Part shown: positions 10,033 through 19,900 of the stretch, piece after piece | Layout of the letters: every line of letters starts with the position of its first letter | Position numbering within the stretch: position 1 is the stretch's first letter | Notes under the pieces: model-generated | Seen by the model: the letters and a program-made list of their open reading frames with translations, nothing else | Told to the model about the DNA's origin: nothing | The model's database searches: none | Source: Lactobacillus jensenii DSM 20557 | GTDB lineage: Bacteria > Bacillota > Bacilli > Lactobacillales > Lactobacillaceae | NCBI RefSeq assembly: GCF_001436455.1 | Contig: NZ_AYYU01000007.1 | Coordinates: forward strand, 1 to 64,000 | Length of the DNA stretch: 64,000 nt | Direction: 5' to 3' | Position numbers and translations under genes: made by a program

Positions 10033-10695
10033 TTGTCAGAAAAAGAAAATTTTTTAACCATTAAAGAAGCAGGGCAAAACGAATTAATAATTAAAAAAAG
10101 TCGTTTTATTGCAAGTTTCGCTAGAACTGATACTAAAGAAAAGGCCGAAGCTTTTATCAAAGAAGTATCCAAAAAATATCATGATGCCACTCACAATACC
10201 TACGCATATACAATTGGCTTAAATGATGAGCAAGTTAAGGCAAGCGATAATGGTGAGCCTCAAGGAACTGCCGGAGTTGTTGAATTAAAGGCCTTGCAAT
10301 TAATGAAACTAAAAAATGTTACTGTTGTAGTAACCAGATATTTTGGTGGAATAAAGCTCGGAGCAGGTGGATTGATAAGAGCATACTCCAATAGCGTAAC
10401 TGAAGCTGCAAAAGCTATTGGTGTTGTAAAAAGAGTATTACAAAAAGAACTATCATTTTCGATTCCTTATAATCGCTTAGATGAAATAAATCATTATCTA
10501 GAAGAAAATGATGTTTTTGTTTCTAATCGTAAATACGGAACTGACGTAACTTTTACTCTATTTGTAGAAGATAAAGATATTAAACCACTAGAAGCTGACC
10601 TTACTAATTTGTTAAATGGACAAGTTACCTTAAAAGAAATTGGTCAACGCTATAACGAAATTTTACTTAAAGAAGTCAATTATCATGAACAATAA
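10033..10695 (+). CDS. YigZ/IMPACT family protein
   Basis: Conserved protein with an N-terminal UPF0029/Impact domain and a C-terminal DUF1949 domain (220 aa). The molecular role in bacteria is unsettled. The motif TYAYTIG...ASDNGEPQGTAG and VVTRYFGGIKLGAGGLIRAY is diagnostic. The start codon is TTG at 10033, fixed by AAAGGAGAA a few bases upstream; no better ATG exists. It is divergent from comFA and ends in a shared terminator with tagO. Confidence 0.92.
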   Translation: MSEKENFLTIKEAGQNELIIKKSRFIASFARTDTKEKAEAFIKEVSKKYHDATHNTYAYTIGLNDEQVKASDNGEPQGTAGVVELKALQLMKLKNVTVVVTRYFGGIKLGAGGLIRAYSNSVTEAAKAIGVVKRVLQKELSFSIPYNRLDEINHYLEENDVFVSNRKYGTDVTFTLFVEDKDIKPLEADLTNLLNGQVTLKEIGQRYNEILLKEVNYHEQ

Positions 10696-10724
10696 AAAAG
10701 CTGGAGAAAACTCCAGCTTTTTTA
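10694..10724. terminator. Bidirectional terminator between the YigZ-family gene and tagO
   Basis: A perfect 12-bp stem (10695-10706 with 10711-10722), AAAA loop, with A-run and T-run on opposite sides. It serves the two converging genes. Confidence 0.88.
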
Positions 10725-10734
10725 GTCTTAAAAA

Positions 10735-11904
10735 TTAATCGTTATCTTTATCTTCTTTTGTTTTTCGTTTTAATTGATTAGGCTTTTCACCACCAAGGTG
10801 CCAAACTTCAACGGTAGGATCACTTCTTCGTGTACTGTTAATCATTTTCTGAATCAAATTAAGTAATGGATGATATTTATCACCTAAAAGCCCGACCGAT
10901 TCAACAAAAAACTCTAAGGCAACTAATAAACCTAGAATTAAAGGCCAGATTCCCCAAGATGGTGACAGTAAAAATAATAATGAAATAAATGAAAAGACTA
11001 GTGAAATCCCATAAATGCATAGTACTGCTTGTCTATGACTAAGTCCCATTCTCATTAATTGGTGATGCAAATGATGTTTATCAGCTTGTGAAATTGGCTT
11101 ATGGTTTAATTTTCTACGAATCATTGCATAAACAGTATCAGTAATCGGTACCCCTAAGATAATAATCGGTACAATTAAAGAAATAAAGGTTACATTCTTT
11201 AACCCCTTTAATGACAAGATTGCAATCATAAAGCCAATATAAAGTGCTCCAGTATCACCTAAAAAGATTTTAGCGGGGTGGAAATTATACGGTAGAAAGC
11301 CTAATAAAGCCGCTGCCAAAATAAAGCAAGCAATTGGAATATATAATTCTTTAGTGTGAAGAAAGAAGTAACCAACAACACCCATTGTTGATAATGAAAT
11401 TAGTGAAACCCCTGTAGCCAAACCATCTAACCCATCAATCAAGTTAACTGCATTAGTTAAGGCTAAAATCCAAAAAATGGTAATTGGCAGGCTCCACCAC
11501 CCCAAATTAATAACCTGTTTGGAAAACGGCAAAATAATTTCTTTCATCTTTATTCCAGCTAGGAAATAAATAATCAATGCTGCAATAAATTGCCCTGCTA
11601 GCTTTTGCTTGGGTTTTAACTCTAAAATATCATCAATTAAGCCTGTTAAAATCATTACACTAGAAGCAAGCAAGATTGAAAAAGCTTCATGAGTGGGAAA
11701 TTGCTCCCTTAATAAAATAAATGTCCCAATGTTGAATGTCACAAAAATACCCAATCCCCCAATTGTAGGCATCGGCTTTTTATTAACACGACGAGCATTA
11801 GGATTATCAACTGCTCCTAGAACAAAGGCTAATCTTCTAATAAATGGCGTTACAGCCGTTTGAATAATTACTAAGAAGAATAATTTTACAATAATTAAAA
11901 ACAT
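10735..11904 (-). CDS. tagO: Undecaprenyl-phosphate GlcNAc-1-phosphate transferase (TagO/WecA type)
   Basis: Membrane enzyme that starts wall teichoic acid or other polysaccharide synthesis by moving GlcNAc-1-P from UDP-GlcNAc to undecaprenyl phosphate. The 389-aa protein has about ten membrane segments and the family motifs TGLIDDILELKPKQK, NAVNLIDGLDGLATG, FLGDTGALYIGF and the His cluster KHHLHHQLM. The last 25 or so residues are charged. It works with uppP, which recycles the carrier, and with wecB, which converts UDP-GlcNAc. Both are elsewhere in this window. Confidence 0.93.
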   Translation of the reverse strand: MFLIIVKLFFLVIIQTAVTPFIRRLAFVLGAVDNPNARRVNKKPMPTIGGLGIFVTFNIGTFILLREQFPTHEAFSILLASSVMILTGLIDDILELKPKQKLAGQFIAALIIYFLAGIKMKEIILPFSKQVINLGWWSLPITIFWILALTNAVNLIDGLDGLATGVSLISLSTMGVVGYFFLHTKELYIPIACFILAAALLGFLPYNFHPAKIFLGDTGALYIGFMIAILSLKGLKNVTFISLIVPIIILGVPITDTVYAMIRRKLNHKPISQADKHHLHHQLMRMGLSHRQAVLCIYGISLVFSFISLLFLLSPSWGIWPLILGLLVALEFFVESVGLLGDKYHPLLNLIQKMINSTRRSDPTVEVWHLGGEKPNQLKRKTKEDKDND

Positions 11905-11971
11905 GTTTTTCTAAACTTTCTGCTAATATCTAGCGTTTATTATACAAGTTGTGAAAAATTAGTACAAATAC

Positions 11972-12007
11972 AAAAAGGACTTATTTGCACAAATAAGTCC
12001 TTTTTTT
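11972..12007 (-). terminator. Terminator after rny
   Basis: A perfect 15-bp stem (11972-11986 with 11991-12005) with a 4-base loop. On the minus strand it ends in a T-run. It lies right after the rny stop. Confidence 0.88.
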
Positions 12008-12009
12008 GG

Positions 12010-13641
12010 TTATTTAGCAATCGCCACCGCACGTTTCTCACGAATTACGGTTACTTTGATATTACCAGGGTATTCCATTTCCTTTTCAATTTGGTTTCGA
12101 ATATCTCTAGCTAAAATTGTCGTCCGATCGTCAGAAATTTTATCTGGTTCAACCATAACTCTAATCTCACGACCAGCTTGAATTGCAAATGCTTGGCTAA
12201 CGCCTTGATAACCAGAAGCAATTGATTCTAATTGAGTAAGTCTTCTAATATAATTTTCTAATGACTCACTTCTTGCACCTGGTCTTGCTGAAGATATAGT
12301 ATCAGCAGCAACAACTAGCTCTGCAATAAACGATAATTTAGGCACATCACCATGGTGAGCTGCAATTGCATTAACTACAATATCAGATTCATGGTACTTA
12401 CGTGCTAATTCAACACCGATTTCTACGTGGGAACCTTCAATATCGTGGTCGATAGCCTTACCAATATCGTGTAATAATCCCGCGCGAACCGCTAATCTTT
12501 CATCTAAACCAAGTTCAGCCGCCATAGTTCCTGTTAACTTACCAACTTCAATTGAGTGAGCAAGAACATTTTGGCCATAAGAAGTCCGATACTTAAGTCG
12601 ACCTAAAACTTTTACTAATTCAGGATGCATCTTATGAATACCTAATTCTATTAATGCACCTTCACCAGCTTCATAGATATCATCATTGACCTCTTTACGA
12701 GCTTTATCAACCATCTCTTCAATTCTTGCTGGATGAATACGCCCATCCTTAATTAGGCGTTCCATTGCTCTTTTGGCAATTTCTCGTCTAATTGGGTCAA
12801 ATCCACTCAAAGTTACAACTTTTGGTGTATCGTCAATAATTAAATCAACACCTGTTAAGGCTTCAAAGGAACGAATATTACGACCTTCACGACCAATAAT
12901 TCTTCCCTTCATTTCCTCATTTGGTAGCTCGACAACTGATACAGTTGTTTCAGCAACTGTATCAGCAGCACTACTTTGAATTGCATCTACCAATATTTGT
13001 CGAGCAAAACGATCAGCCTTAGCTTGAGCTTGCTCATTACTATTTCTTATTAATTCCGCACGCTCGCTATCAAGTTGATTACTTAAATCAGCTAAAATTA
13101 TTTTTTTAGCATCTTCCTTACTCAATTCAGCTACTTCATATAGCTTCTTCTGCCGTTGAGCCAGTAAATCATCTGCTTCAGTTTGCTTTTGAGTAAGGTC
13201 GGCTTCTCTTTGCTCTAACTGATTCTTAGTTTGTGTGAGTTGAGCATCTTTTTTACTCAAATCCTTTTCTTTCTCTTGAATGGCATCTTCTTTTTGCTGC
13301 AAACGAGCATCCCGATGACTGAGCTCAATTCTTTGTTTACTCAAATCATTTTCGGTTTGCTCACGATAAGCTCTAATTTCTTCTTTAGCTTCTAAAATTT
13401 GAGCTTTTTTATTATTTTCTGCTTCTTGGCGAACTGTCTTTGCAGTCTGCTTGGCTACTTCAACTTCCGCCTTAATTGCATCTAACTTAGTATGGGCATT
13501 TTCAAGCAAATGTTGTGCATCATTACGTGCATTTTCTGCTTGTTTTTCCCAATGCAACTTTCTAATTAAATAACCAATACCATAACCAATTAAAAGTGAA
13601 ACAATAGCGATTAGCACAGGAATAAAATCTGTTTTCATCAT
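12010..13641 (-). CDS. rny: Ribonuclease Y
   Basis: Membrane-anchored endoribonuclease that starts mRNA turnover. One N-terminal membrane segment (about residues 8-28) is followed by a long coiled coil (about 35-215), a KH domain ([18 protein letters not shown], from about 250) and an HD domain with HD at about 391-392 (HDIGKA). Start: GTG (13647), ATG (13641) and ATG (13638) are in frame. AGGGCG at 13656-13651 gives 9-nt spacing to ATG 13641, which is preferred (543 aa). Confidence 0.95.
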   Translation of the reverse strand: MMKTDFIPVLIAIVSLLIGYGIGYLIRKLHWEKQAENARNDAQHLLENAHTKLDAIKAEVEVAKQTAKTVRQEAENNKKAQILEAKEEIRAYREQTENDLSKQRIELSHRDARLQQKEDAIQEKEKDLSKKDAQLTQTKNQLEQREADLTQKQTEADDLLAQRQKKLYEVAELSKEDAKKIILADLSNQLDSERAELIRNSNEQAQAKADRFARQILVDAIQSSAADTVAETTVSVVELPNEEMKGRIIGREGRNIRSFEALTGVDLIIDDTPKVVTLSGFDPIRREIAKRAMERLIKDGRIHPARIEEMVDKARKEVNDDIYEAGEGALIELGIHKMHPELVKVLGRLKYRTSYGQNVLAHSIEVGKLTGTMAAELGLDERLAVRAGLLHDIGKAIDHDIEGSHVEIGVELARKYHESDIVVNAIAAHHGDVPKLSFIAELVVAADTISSARPGARSESLENYIRRLTQLESIASGYQGVSQAFAIQAGREIRVMVEPDKISDDRTTILARDIRNQIEKEMEYPGNIKVTVIREKRAVAIAK

Positions 13642-13716
13642 TATCACTATCGCCCTTTTTAAGAATTATACACACAAATTAATGATAAATTTTCCTATAA
13701 AATATGTCAACAAAAG

Positions 13717-13746
13717 TAAAAAGACCTTAGTTAAAAACCAAGGTCT
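13717..13746 (-). terminator. Terminator after recA
   Basis: A stem of at least 7 bp (13722-13728 with 13740-13746) with a further weak pair inside and a T-run on the minus strand, 20 bp after the recA stop. Confidence 0.75.
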
Positions 13747-13764
13747 AAATCGATTTCTTCAGGC

Positions 13765-14847
13765 TTACTTTTTACTAGCTTTGTCGCTACTTTTCTCATC
13801 CTGATCAATTTTTTCTTTTACTTTTGCTGGATCTTCTTTTTCTTCAAGTGACTTGGCATCAATTCCATATGCTTCACGAACTTTGGTCATAATTTCAGAA
13901 TAGATATCTGGATGATCTTCCAAATACTGCTTAGCATTTTCCCGACCTTGACCAATTTTTTCATCATTATATGAATACCATGATCCAGCCTTATCGACAA
14001 TGTCTTTTTCAACGGCCATATCCAGTAATTCACCAGATTGGGATATTCCTTTACCATACATGATATCCACTTCAGCAACCTTAAAAGGTGGGGCAACCTT
14101 GTTCTTAACTACTTTAATTTTTACACGGTTACCTACAACATCACTTGATTGCTTAATCTGTTCCGCACGACGAACTTCAAGTCTAATAGTTGAATAAAAC
14201 TTAAGTGCTCGTCCACCAGGTGTTGTCTCTGGGTTACCAAACATAACACCTACTTTTTCACGAATCTGGTTGATAAAGAGTGCAATAGTCTTAGTCTTAT
14301 TAATATTACCAGATAATTTACGTAAAGCTTGACTCATTAACCGAGCTTGCAAACCAACATGTGAATCTCCCATTTCACCATCAATTTCAGCTCTTGGCAC
14401 TAAGGCAGCAACGGAGTCAACAACCAAAATATCTATTGCTCCACTGGCAATCAATGTGTCAGCAATTTGTAAACCTTCTTCACCGGTATTAGGTTGAGAT
14501 AAGATAAGTGAATCAATATCAACGCCTAAAGCTTCTGCATAAGCTGGATCCATAGCATTTTCCGCATCAATATATGCAGCAGTTCCGCCACGCTTTTGAA
14601 CTTCAGCAACTGCATGCAAAGCGACCGTCGTCTTACCAGATGATTCTGGTCCATATACTTCAATAATTCGGCCACGAGGATATCCACCCACTCCAATAGC
14701 TGCATCAAGAGCTAAAGAGCCTGTTGGAATAGTTGAAATCTGTGTATCAACCTTTTCTCCCATGCGCATTACTGCACCTTTACCGAAGTTTTTCTCAATC
14801 TTTTTTAACGCTGCATCTAAAGCAGCTTGTTTCTCATCTTTAGCCAA
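13765..14847 (-). CDS. recA: Recombinase RecA
   Basis: Forms filaments on single-stranded DNA, catalyses strand exchange and triggers LexA self-cleavage. The 360-aa protein has Walker A GPESSGKT at residues 66-73, the RecA signature ALRKLSGNI, and a Lys/Asp/Glu-rich C-terminal tail. The start codon is TTG at 14847 with a strong AGGAGG (about 8 bp upstream). The upstream region has a good promoter and an SOS-like box. cinA, which often lies between pgsA and recA in Firmicutes, is absent here. Confidence 0.97.
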   Translation of the reverse strand: MAKDEKQAALDAALKKIEKNFGKGAVMRMGEKVDTQISTIPTGSLALDAAIGVGGYPRGRIIEVYGPESSGKTTVALHAVAEVQKRGGTAAYIDAENAMDPAYAEALGVDIDSLILSQPNTGEEGLQIADTLIASGAIDILVVDSVAALVPRAEIDGEMGDSHVGLQARLMSQALRKLSGNINKTKTIALFINQIREKVGVMFGNPETTPGGRALKFYSTIRLEVRRAEQIKQSSDVVGNRVKIKVVKNKVAPPFKVAEVDIMYGKGISQSGELLDMAVEKDIVDKAGSWYSYNDEKIGQGRENAKQYLEDHPDIYSEIMTKVREAYGIDAKSLEEKEDPAKVKEKIDQDEKSSDKASKK

Positions 14848-14878
14848 AGTATTTCCTCCTCAAGCTAGTTACTAGTTA

Positions 14879-14930
14879 ATTATACTTGCTATCTAGTTAC
14901 AATTGCAAGCAAAAAACGAACTAGCGTTCA
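14879..14930 (-). promoter_or_regulatory. recA promoter with LexA (SOS) box
   Basis: Minus-strand TTGCAA (14908-14903), 18-bp spacer, TATAAT (14884-14879). Just upstream is CGAACTAGCGTTCA (14917-14930). Its core GAAC-N4-GTTC matches the Gram-positive LexA/DinR box, with two mismatches from the full CGAACRNRYGTTYC consensus. Confidence 0.7.
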
Positions 14931-15002
14931 TTTATTTACTTATTATAATTTCCAGCCATTAATTAAATACCCTGTTATTCCTTGATATTTTTTTATTTAA
15001 TA

Positions 15003-15023
15003 AAAAAAAGCCTTACGGCTTTT
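15003..15023 (-). terminator. Terminator after pgsA
   Basis: A short stem AAAGCC-GTAA-GGCTTT followed on the minus strand by a long T-run, 4 bp after the pgsA stop. Confidence 0.75.
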
Positions 15024-15026
15024 AAA

Positions 15027-15590
15027 TTATAATTCACCTTTAAAGACATCTCTTGATTGGTAGAAATAGTCCCAACCAGAGTAAATTGTGAATATCAAAC
15101 AAATGTAGAGCAAAATCGTACCAATAAAGAAAATATCTCCTAATAATAAGAAAATAATTGCCAACATCTGTGTTACAGTTTTAATCTTACCAGGCATTTT
15201 AGCTGCTAACACTTCACCATCATTTTCAACTAAAATTAAACGTAAACCTGTAACAGCTAATTCTCGACAAACGATAATTGCTACAATCCATGCTGATGCT
15301 TTAGCCATACTTACTAAAAAAATGAAAGCAGTCATTACTAACATTTTATCTGCTAATGGATCAGCAAATTTTCCAAAATTAGTTACTAATCCTCTTGCTC
15401 TAGCAATGTGCCCATCTAAATAATCAGTATATGATGCCCCTGCAAAAATTATTGCGGCCAAAATTTGACTAAAAGGGATCTTAACATTAGCAAATTCTAA
15501 ATTACCTACTGGGAAATTTAGAATTAATACTAACATAAAAACAGGAATTAAAATAATTCTAAAAACAGTTAAACGATTTGGTAAATTCAT
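15027..15590 (-). CDS. pgsA: CDP-diacylglycerol--glycerol-3-phosphate 3-phosphatidyltransferase
   Basis: Makes phosphatidylglycerol phosphate, the committed step to PG and cardiolipin, from CDP-diacylglycerol and glycerol 3-phosphate (supplied by GpsA). The 187-aa membrane protein carries the CDP-alcohol phosphotransferase signature DGHIARARG...GKFADPLADK with the DxxDG...D...D spacing intact. It lies 7 bp after the RodZ-like gene, so it is the last gene of that operon. Confidence 0.95.
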   Translation of the reverse strand: MNLPNRLTVFRIILIPVFMLVLILNFPVGNLEFANVKIPFSQILAAIIFAGASYTDYLDGHIARARGLVTNFGKFADPLADKMLVMTAFIFLVSMAKASAWIVAIIVCRELAVTGLRLILVENDGEVLAAKMPGKIKTVTQMLAIIFLLLGDIFFIGTILLYICLIFTIYSGWDYFYQSRDVFKGEL

Positions 15591-15597
15591 TCTTTAA

Positions 15598-16665
15598 TTA
15601 TTGTCCCCCGTTATCTTGCCCTGCATCATTACCATTACCGGTATTACTTGTTGATCCTGTATTACCAGTACTTTGTGTAGTTGTATTTTGACTGGTTTGA
15701 TTGGTAGTAGTTTGATTAGTTGTTGTACGACTAGAACTTACCTGACTTGATTGTCTATAAGTGTTTGAAGAACTAGTTGCAACACTACTACTTTGTGAAG
15801 AAGTATTAGTGGTTGCAGATTGAGTTGCTGCAGAACTTGATGATGAAGAAACCTTTCCAATAGTTAAGCGCAAGTTCAAACTTGAACCAGATGCTGTATA
15901 AGGAACTTTCTTGCCACCAACAGTAACTTTAGTATCTGTATCATTAGATAAGTAAATTGTCACAGATTTAGCAGATTCTGGAAGTTTCACAGTATGCTTA
16001 CTATCAGATGAGATAGTACCTTTCCACTTTGTTTCGCCATCAATTGTAACTGAAGCAGAAAGATCATTGGTACCTGCGTGAATTACTAAATTACGGTTGT
16101 TTTTAAGACCAGTAACTTGATATGAGCCATATCCTAAACGCTTTATTTTTACATGACTCTTTTCAGTTGATGATGACTTTTCTGAAGAAGATGAACTATC
16201 AGATTGTGATGAAACTGTTACTGAATCACCTGCATCAGATGCTTGTTGTGAAGAGCCTCTAAATAGAGATGTAATTAGTACATAAATTATTACAATTACT
16301 ATTACAACTCCTGCCCCTAAAATAATACGTGGCATTTGATTTTTAAGCATACCTTTTTTACTATTAGTGGTCTTTTTTACTTCTTCAGTCTTATTATCGA
16401 TTGAATTTTCAACATATTCATCACTATTAGTTTCTGGTACATCTTGATGGTATTCAGCCAAAAGTTCTTTACCATCTAAACCAACAACTTGTGCATATTG
16501 TCTAATAAATGCACGGACATAAAAATCACCAGGAAGCTTGTCAAAGTCGCTATTTTCAATAGCAGTCAAATATCTACTTTGAATTTTGGTTGTTTTTTCA
16601 ACATCGGCAATAGACAAGCCCATTGCTTCTCTAGCACTGCGTAGTTTTTCTCCGATATTAGCCAT
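15598..16665 (-). CDS. rodZ: RodZ-like helix-turn-helix membrane protein
   Basis: Cell-shape protein of the RodZ/YmfM family, linking cytoplasmic MreB-type elements to the envelope. The layout is an N-terminal HTH_25 domain (GEKLRSAREAMGLSIADVEK, about 4-70), an acidic linker, one membrane span (about 115-137), an extracellular DUF4115-like domain (about 170-275), and a long Ser/Thr/Asn/Gln-rich tail (about 278-355) ending in Gly/Asn/Asp. The ATG at 16665 has AGAGG upstream; an in-frame upstream start at 16710 has no ribosome site. About 355 aa. The low-complexity tail may extend into the wall. Confidence 0.85.
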   Translation of the reverse strand: MANIGEKLRSAREAMGLSIADVEKTTKIQSRYLTAIENSDFDKLPGDFYVRAFIRQYAQVVGLDGKELLAEYHQDVPETNSDEYVENSIDNKTEEVKKTTNSKKGMLKNQMPRIILGAGVVIVIVIIYVLITSLFRGSSQQASDAGDSVTVSSQSDSSSSSEKSSSTEKSHVKIKRLGYGSYQVTGLKNNRNLVIHAGTNDLSASVTIDGETKWKGTISSDSKHTVKLPESAKSVTIYLSNDTDTKVTVGGKKVPYTASGSSLNLRLTIGKVSSSSSSAATQSATTNTSSQSSSVATSSSNTYRQSSQVSSSRTTTNQTTTNQTSQNTTTQSTGNTGSTSNTGNGNDAGQDNGGQ

Positions 16666-16717
16666 AATAACCTCTTGTTCTAAAAAATTAACAAATTGAG
16701 TATACCACAAAATGACA

Positions 16718-17446
16718 CTAAATTAGCCATCCACCTGTAATATATATTGTTTGTCCTGTTAAATAATCACTTTCAGGTTTTAGAATATTTTTTACCCAAA
16801 AACTTATATCTTTTCCTAAAGCTAATCTTCCAGCCGGAATTTCACTTTTCACTTCATCTAAAACATCCTCTGAAAAGATAGCATTCATAGGTGTATCAAC
16901 TGCTCCAGGGGCTAAAACATTAACAGTTAGACCACTAGCTGCCACTTCTCTTGCATACGCTTGACTAAATCTTGTCAAAGCAGCTTTAGAAGCGCTATAC
17001 GCTGATTCTAACGCACTTGCTTGGCCACCATAAACAGATCCCAAATAAATAATCCGGCTATGTTTATACTTAAGCAAATTAGACTCTAATAGCCTTGTTA
17101 ACTTGAGGGGAGTAAGTAAGTTAATTTTCATTTCTTGTTCTAGATTGTCTAAGTCTTGTTCCCCAAAAAAGCCATAGTGTGTTATTCCCTGGGCAAATAT
17201 TGCAACATTAACTGGTAACAACCCTTGGCAAAATTGCTGTAATTCCATATTACTTGCTAAAAAGTCTAATTTGATTGCAATAAAATCTTGCTCAGGAAAT
17301 TGACTCATTAACTTATCTGCTAACTCACTAGCCACTTGCTCTTGATTACTATAATGTAAATACAATGACCAACCATCAGCAGCTAACTCAGTTGCTATTG
17401 CTTGACCAATTCCGCCAGTTGCCCCAAAGATAATCGCTCTTTTCAA
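16718..17446 (-). CDS. ymfI: SDR-family oxidoreductase (YmfI/FabG-like)
   Basis: Short-chain dehydrogenase of 242 aa with the Rossmann motif GATGGIGQAI (residues 8-17), a catalytic Ser in LGSVYGG, and the YSASK pair (Tyr and Lys) near residues 151-155. The substrate is unknown. Location between the M16 peptidase pair and the RodZ-like gene is the conserved ymfF-ymfH-ymfI-ymfM order, so it is more likely YmfI than the fatty-acid FabG. Confidence 0.85.
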   Translation of the reverse strand: MKRAIIFGATGGIGQAIATELAADGWSLYLHYSNQEQVASELADKLMSQFPEQDFIAIKLDFLASNMELQQFCQGLLPVNVAIFAQGITHYGFFGEQDLDNLEQEMKINLLTPLKLTRLLESNLLKYKHSRIIYLGSVYGGQASALESAYSASKAALTRFSQAYAREVAASGLTVNVLAPGAVDTPMNAIFSEDVLDEVKSEIPAGRLALGKDISFWVKNILKPESDYLTGQTIYITGGWLI

Positions 17447-17456
17447 ATAATCATCC

Positions 17457-18692
17457 CTATTCTACAGTGGAAAAGACTGAGCAAGTTTCACTTTCAGCCA
17501 ATAAATCCTGACAAATTTGCCAATATTTTTCAAAATTCATTTGTTGCAATAACTTAATCGTGTCAAAAATATTTTCACCATTAATTGCTTCTTCAGCTAA
17601 CTCAAAACCTAACTCAGATAAATTATTAAAAGCAGACAATAAAGTAGCCATTGAGACTTTCTTTTGCATTTCAAAAAGGTCTTTTAATTCATCCATTTGC
17701 TCAGCAGTTTTTTCTGAAGAAAATAAAGTTTCTTTCACGTTATTCAATAAGCTATTACCATTATTAATACCTAAAATAGTGGCAAAGTTACCTTGTCTAG
17801 TGTAATTAACACCAAATTGTAAAGGGCTGGTTAATTCACCATGTACCATTTTATCTTGGTACCAGGAACTATTTTCGCCTAGCAATGATTCTAACATTAT
17901 TTCTACTAGAATTTGGCCTAAATCGTTATTTACTAATACTTTCTTAAAGTCTGGCAATTTAACTCCTAAACAAAAGTAAGGTACTTCTGTCTTATTTTTA
18001 AACTCCTTAAGGCCTAAATTACCCATTTCTGGTTTAAAAGTATGCTCTCTCTTTTGACCACTTTGTAAGTATTGCTTATCTAATTTCTTAATTTGACCAA
18101 ATAACCGAGTAACTGCTGAAGGTGCAAAATCACCAACTGCAATAAAATGCATATTATTGGCTGTATAATTTTCCTGATAAATTTTGGCCAAGTTGCGACT
18201 ATTTATTTTCTTAATCGTCTGACTTGTACCACCAATATCAAGGCCAAGATTACTGTCTCCAAAGAGCTGCTTCATTATGCTATCGCTAATTGGCCAGGTC
18301 GGTTCATCGCGATACATTGCTAATTCTTGATCAATAATTGGGCGTTCTTTATCAATACTCTTTTTACTAAAATTGGGATCCCCAACAAGTTCAAATAACA
18401 GATCAACAATTTTGCTTATATTATCGATACTATTAGCATAAAACATCGTCGCATTATAACTAGTAAAAGCATTGGTGCTTGCGCCAATTTCGTCAAATCG
18501 TTCGGTAATATCTCCGCTCTTTTTACTAAAAAGTAAATGCTCTAAATAGTGAGCGGCTCCTGGGATTTGCTTATCACTACTCCCAAAGTCTACAATAATT
18601 CCAAAAAATTTTTGCTTAAAACCTTTTCTCAAAACCACTTGTGCCGTAAGTCCTGAAGAAAAAGTCTTTTTTTCAATATCTAATTTTTTCAT
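17457..18692 (-). CDS. ymfH: M16 family zinc peptidase (YmfH-like)
   Basis: A pitrilysin/processing-peptidase-type protein of 411 aa. The inverted zinc motif HYLEH (HxxEH) is intact near residues 48-52, so this partner looks catalytic. Its start overlaps the end of the YmfF-like gene by 4 bp. The pair probably forms a heterodimer in which one subunit is active. Homologues in other Gram-positives have been linked to peptide processing or export; the substrate here is unknown. Confidence 0.88.
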   Translation of the reverse strand: MKKLDIEKKTFSSGLTAQVVLRKGFKQKFFGIIVDFGSSDKQIPGAAHYLEHLLFSKKSGDITERFDEIGASTNAFTSYNATMFYANSIDNISKIVDLLFELVGDPNFSKKSIDKERPIIDQELAMYRDEPTWPISDSIMKQLFGDSNLGLDIGGTSQTIKKINSRNLAKIYQENYTANNMHFIAVGDFAPSAVTRLFGQIKKLDKQYLQSGQKREHTFKPEMGNLGLKEFKNKTEVPYFCLGVKLPDFKKVLVNNDLGQILVEIMLESLLGENSSWYQDKMVHGELTSPLQFGVNYTRQGNFATILGINNGNSLLNNVKETLFSSEKTAEQMDELKDLFEMQKKVSMATLLSAFNNLSELGFELAEEAINGENIFDTIKLLQQMNFEKYWQICQDLLAESETCSVFSTVE

Positions 18693-19900
18693 TTGATATA
18701 AAAACTTTCATTTAAAGTAAGCTTATTAGCCAATTTTATCAAATCTGTTACTTGTATTTTTCGAATACTCTTTCCTAAATCTAAGAAAGAATATTCAGGT
18801 ATTAGTAAAGCTCGTAATTGCAACATAATTCGATAGCCAGCTCGATCTAAGCCATATTGATGCTCGTTATAAATAGCCTTTTTTACCTTCTTAAAAATTG
18901 CCTCATCAATATCTCCTGCTTTAACTTTTTCTATTTCTTCTTGAGCAATTTGACTAGCCTGGTCTAGCTTATCATGATTTACCCCCGCAGAAACTAGTAG
19001 TAAAGAGTTATTAACATAATTATCTGCATCAACAGCATAAGCAGCTCCTAATTGTTCTCGAATTTTTCTAAACAAAACAGAACTATCGTCCCCAGCTAAA
19101 TAACGAGCTAAAAACTTTCCAGCTAGACGCTCTTTTTTGTTCAGCTGACCATTATATCCAAATCCCAGCAACATTTGTGCCTGAGCGAAACCTCTTTTTT
19201 CTTCATCAGTAAATGGATCAGGTAAAGCTTCTATAACTAAGTTAGAACTGGCAAACTTAGCATTAAAATCATAATCGCTAAAAGCTTCTTTTAATATCTT
19301 AACCACATACTTTGAATTCTTAGCATAACCAATCATCGCAGCTGGACAGGTAGTCAAAGCCTCGGTATATGCATCAAGCCCCTCCTTATCAGCTTCCAAA
19401 ATTTCATTGATTGGGCCCATAATTCCATGCGCAAAATCAGGTTGGTCATGATACCATTTTTTGAAGAAATGTTCCCAAGCATAACTAGTAGGACTTGCCA
19501 TTAATTCTTGATATTCATTAAAAAGTTGATTTTGAACCAACTTAATTACCTTAGAATTTAAGTTAGGGTAGCGGACAATTCGACTAAAAGTCTCAATTAT
19601 TTTTTCATAGCTATACTCTGGATCCATTACTTCAAGTGGCTCAACATAGCTTAATCGATACATTAAAATAAGTTCGCGACCATATAACTGTGGTGCAACA
19701 TCAAAAGTCATATTATATAAATCGGTCAATGCCCGCGCTTGTTTATTAATAGTATTAAAATACTGGCTACTATTTATTTGCATTTTAGCCAATAAACTAG
19801 CCATTGCTAAATTGTGTCCAGTTAACGGCATTTTCAAAAAGAAGCCAATATTAGCCTTGGTTAAATTTTCATTTTCTGTAATAAAAAAGTTATTGTCCAT
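18689..19900 (-). CDS. ymfF: M16 family peptidase-like protein lacking the zinc motif (YmfF-like)
   Basis: About 403 aa and related to the neighbouring M16 peptidase, but no HxxEH motif is visible in the N-terminal region. It is probably the non-catalytic partner that shapes the substrate chamber. Start: ATG 19906 and ATG 19900 are in frame; GGAG within the ftsK 3' end gives better spacing to 19900. The gene overlaps the last codons of ftsK, so translation is coupled. Confidence 0.85.
   Translation of the reverse strand: MDNNFFITENENLTKANIGFFLKMPLTGHNLAMASLLAKMQINSSQYFNTINKQARALTDLYNMTFDVAPQLYGRELILMYRLSYVEPLEVMDPEYSYEKIIETFSRIVRYPNLNSKVIKLVQNQLFNEYQELMASPTSYAWEHFFKKWYHDQPDFAHGIMGPINEILEADKEGLDAYTEALTTCPAAMIGYAKNSKYVVKILKEAFSDYDFNAKFASSNLVIEALPDPFTDEEKRGFAQAQMLLGFGYNGQLNKKERLAGKFLARYLAGDDSSVLFRKIREQLGAAYAVDADNYVNNSLLLVSAGVNHDKLDQASQIAQEEIEKVKAGDIDEAIFKKVKKAIYNEHQYGLDRAGYRIMLQLRALLIPEYSFLDLGKSIRKIQVTDLIKLANKLTLNESFYIK

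Noticed and set aside
14848-15026. Possible remnant of cinA between pgsA and recA
   Set aside because: The 179-bp gap holds only the recA leader, promoter, SOS-like box and the pgsA terminator. No cinA-like frame was seen.
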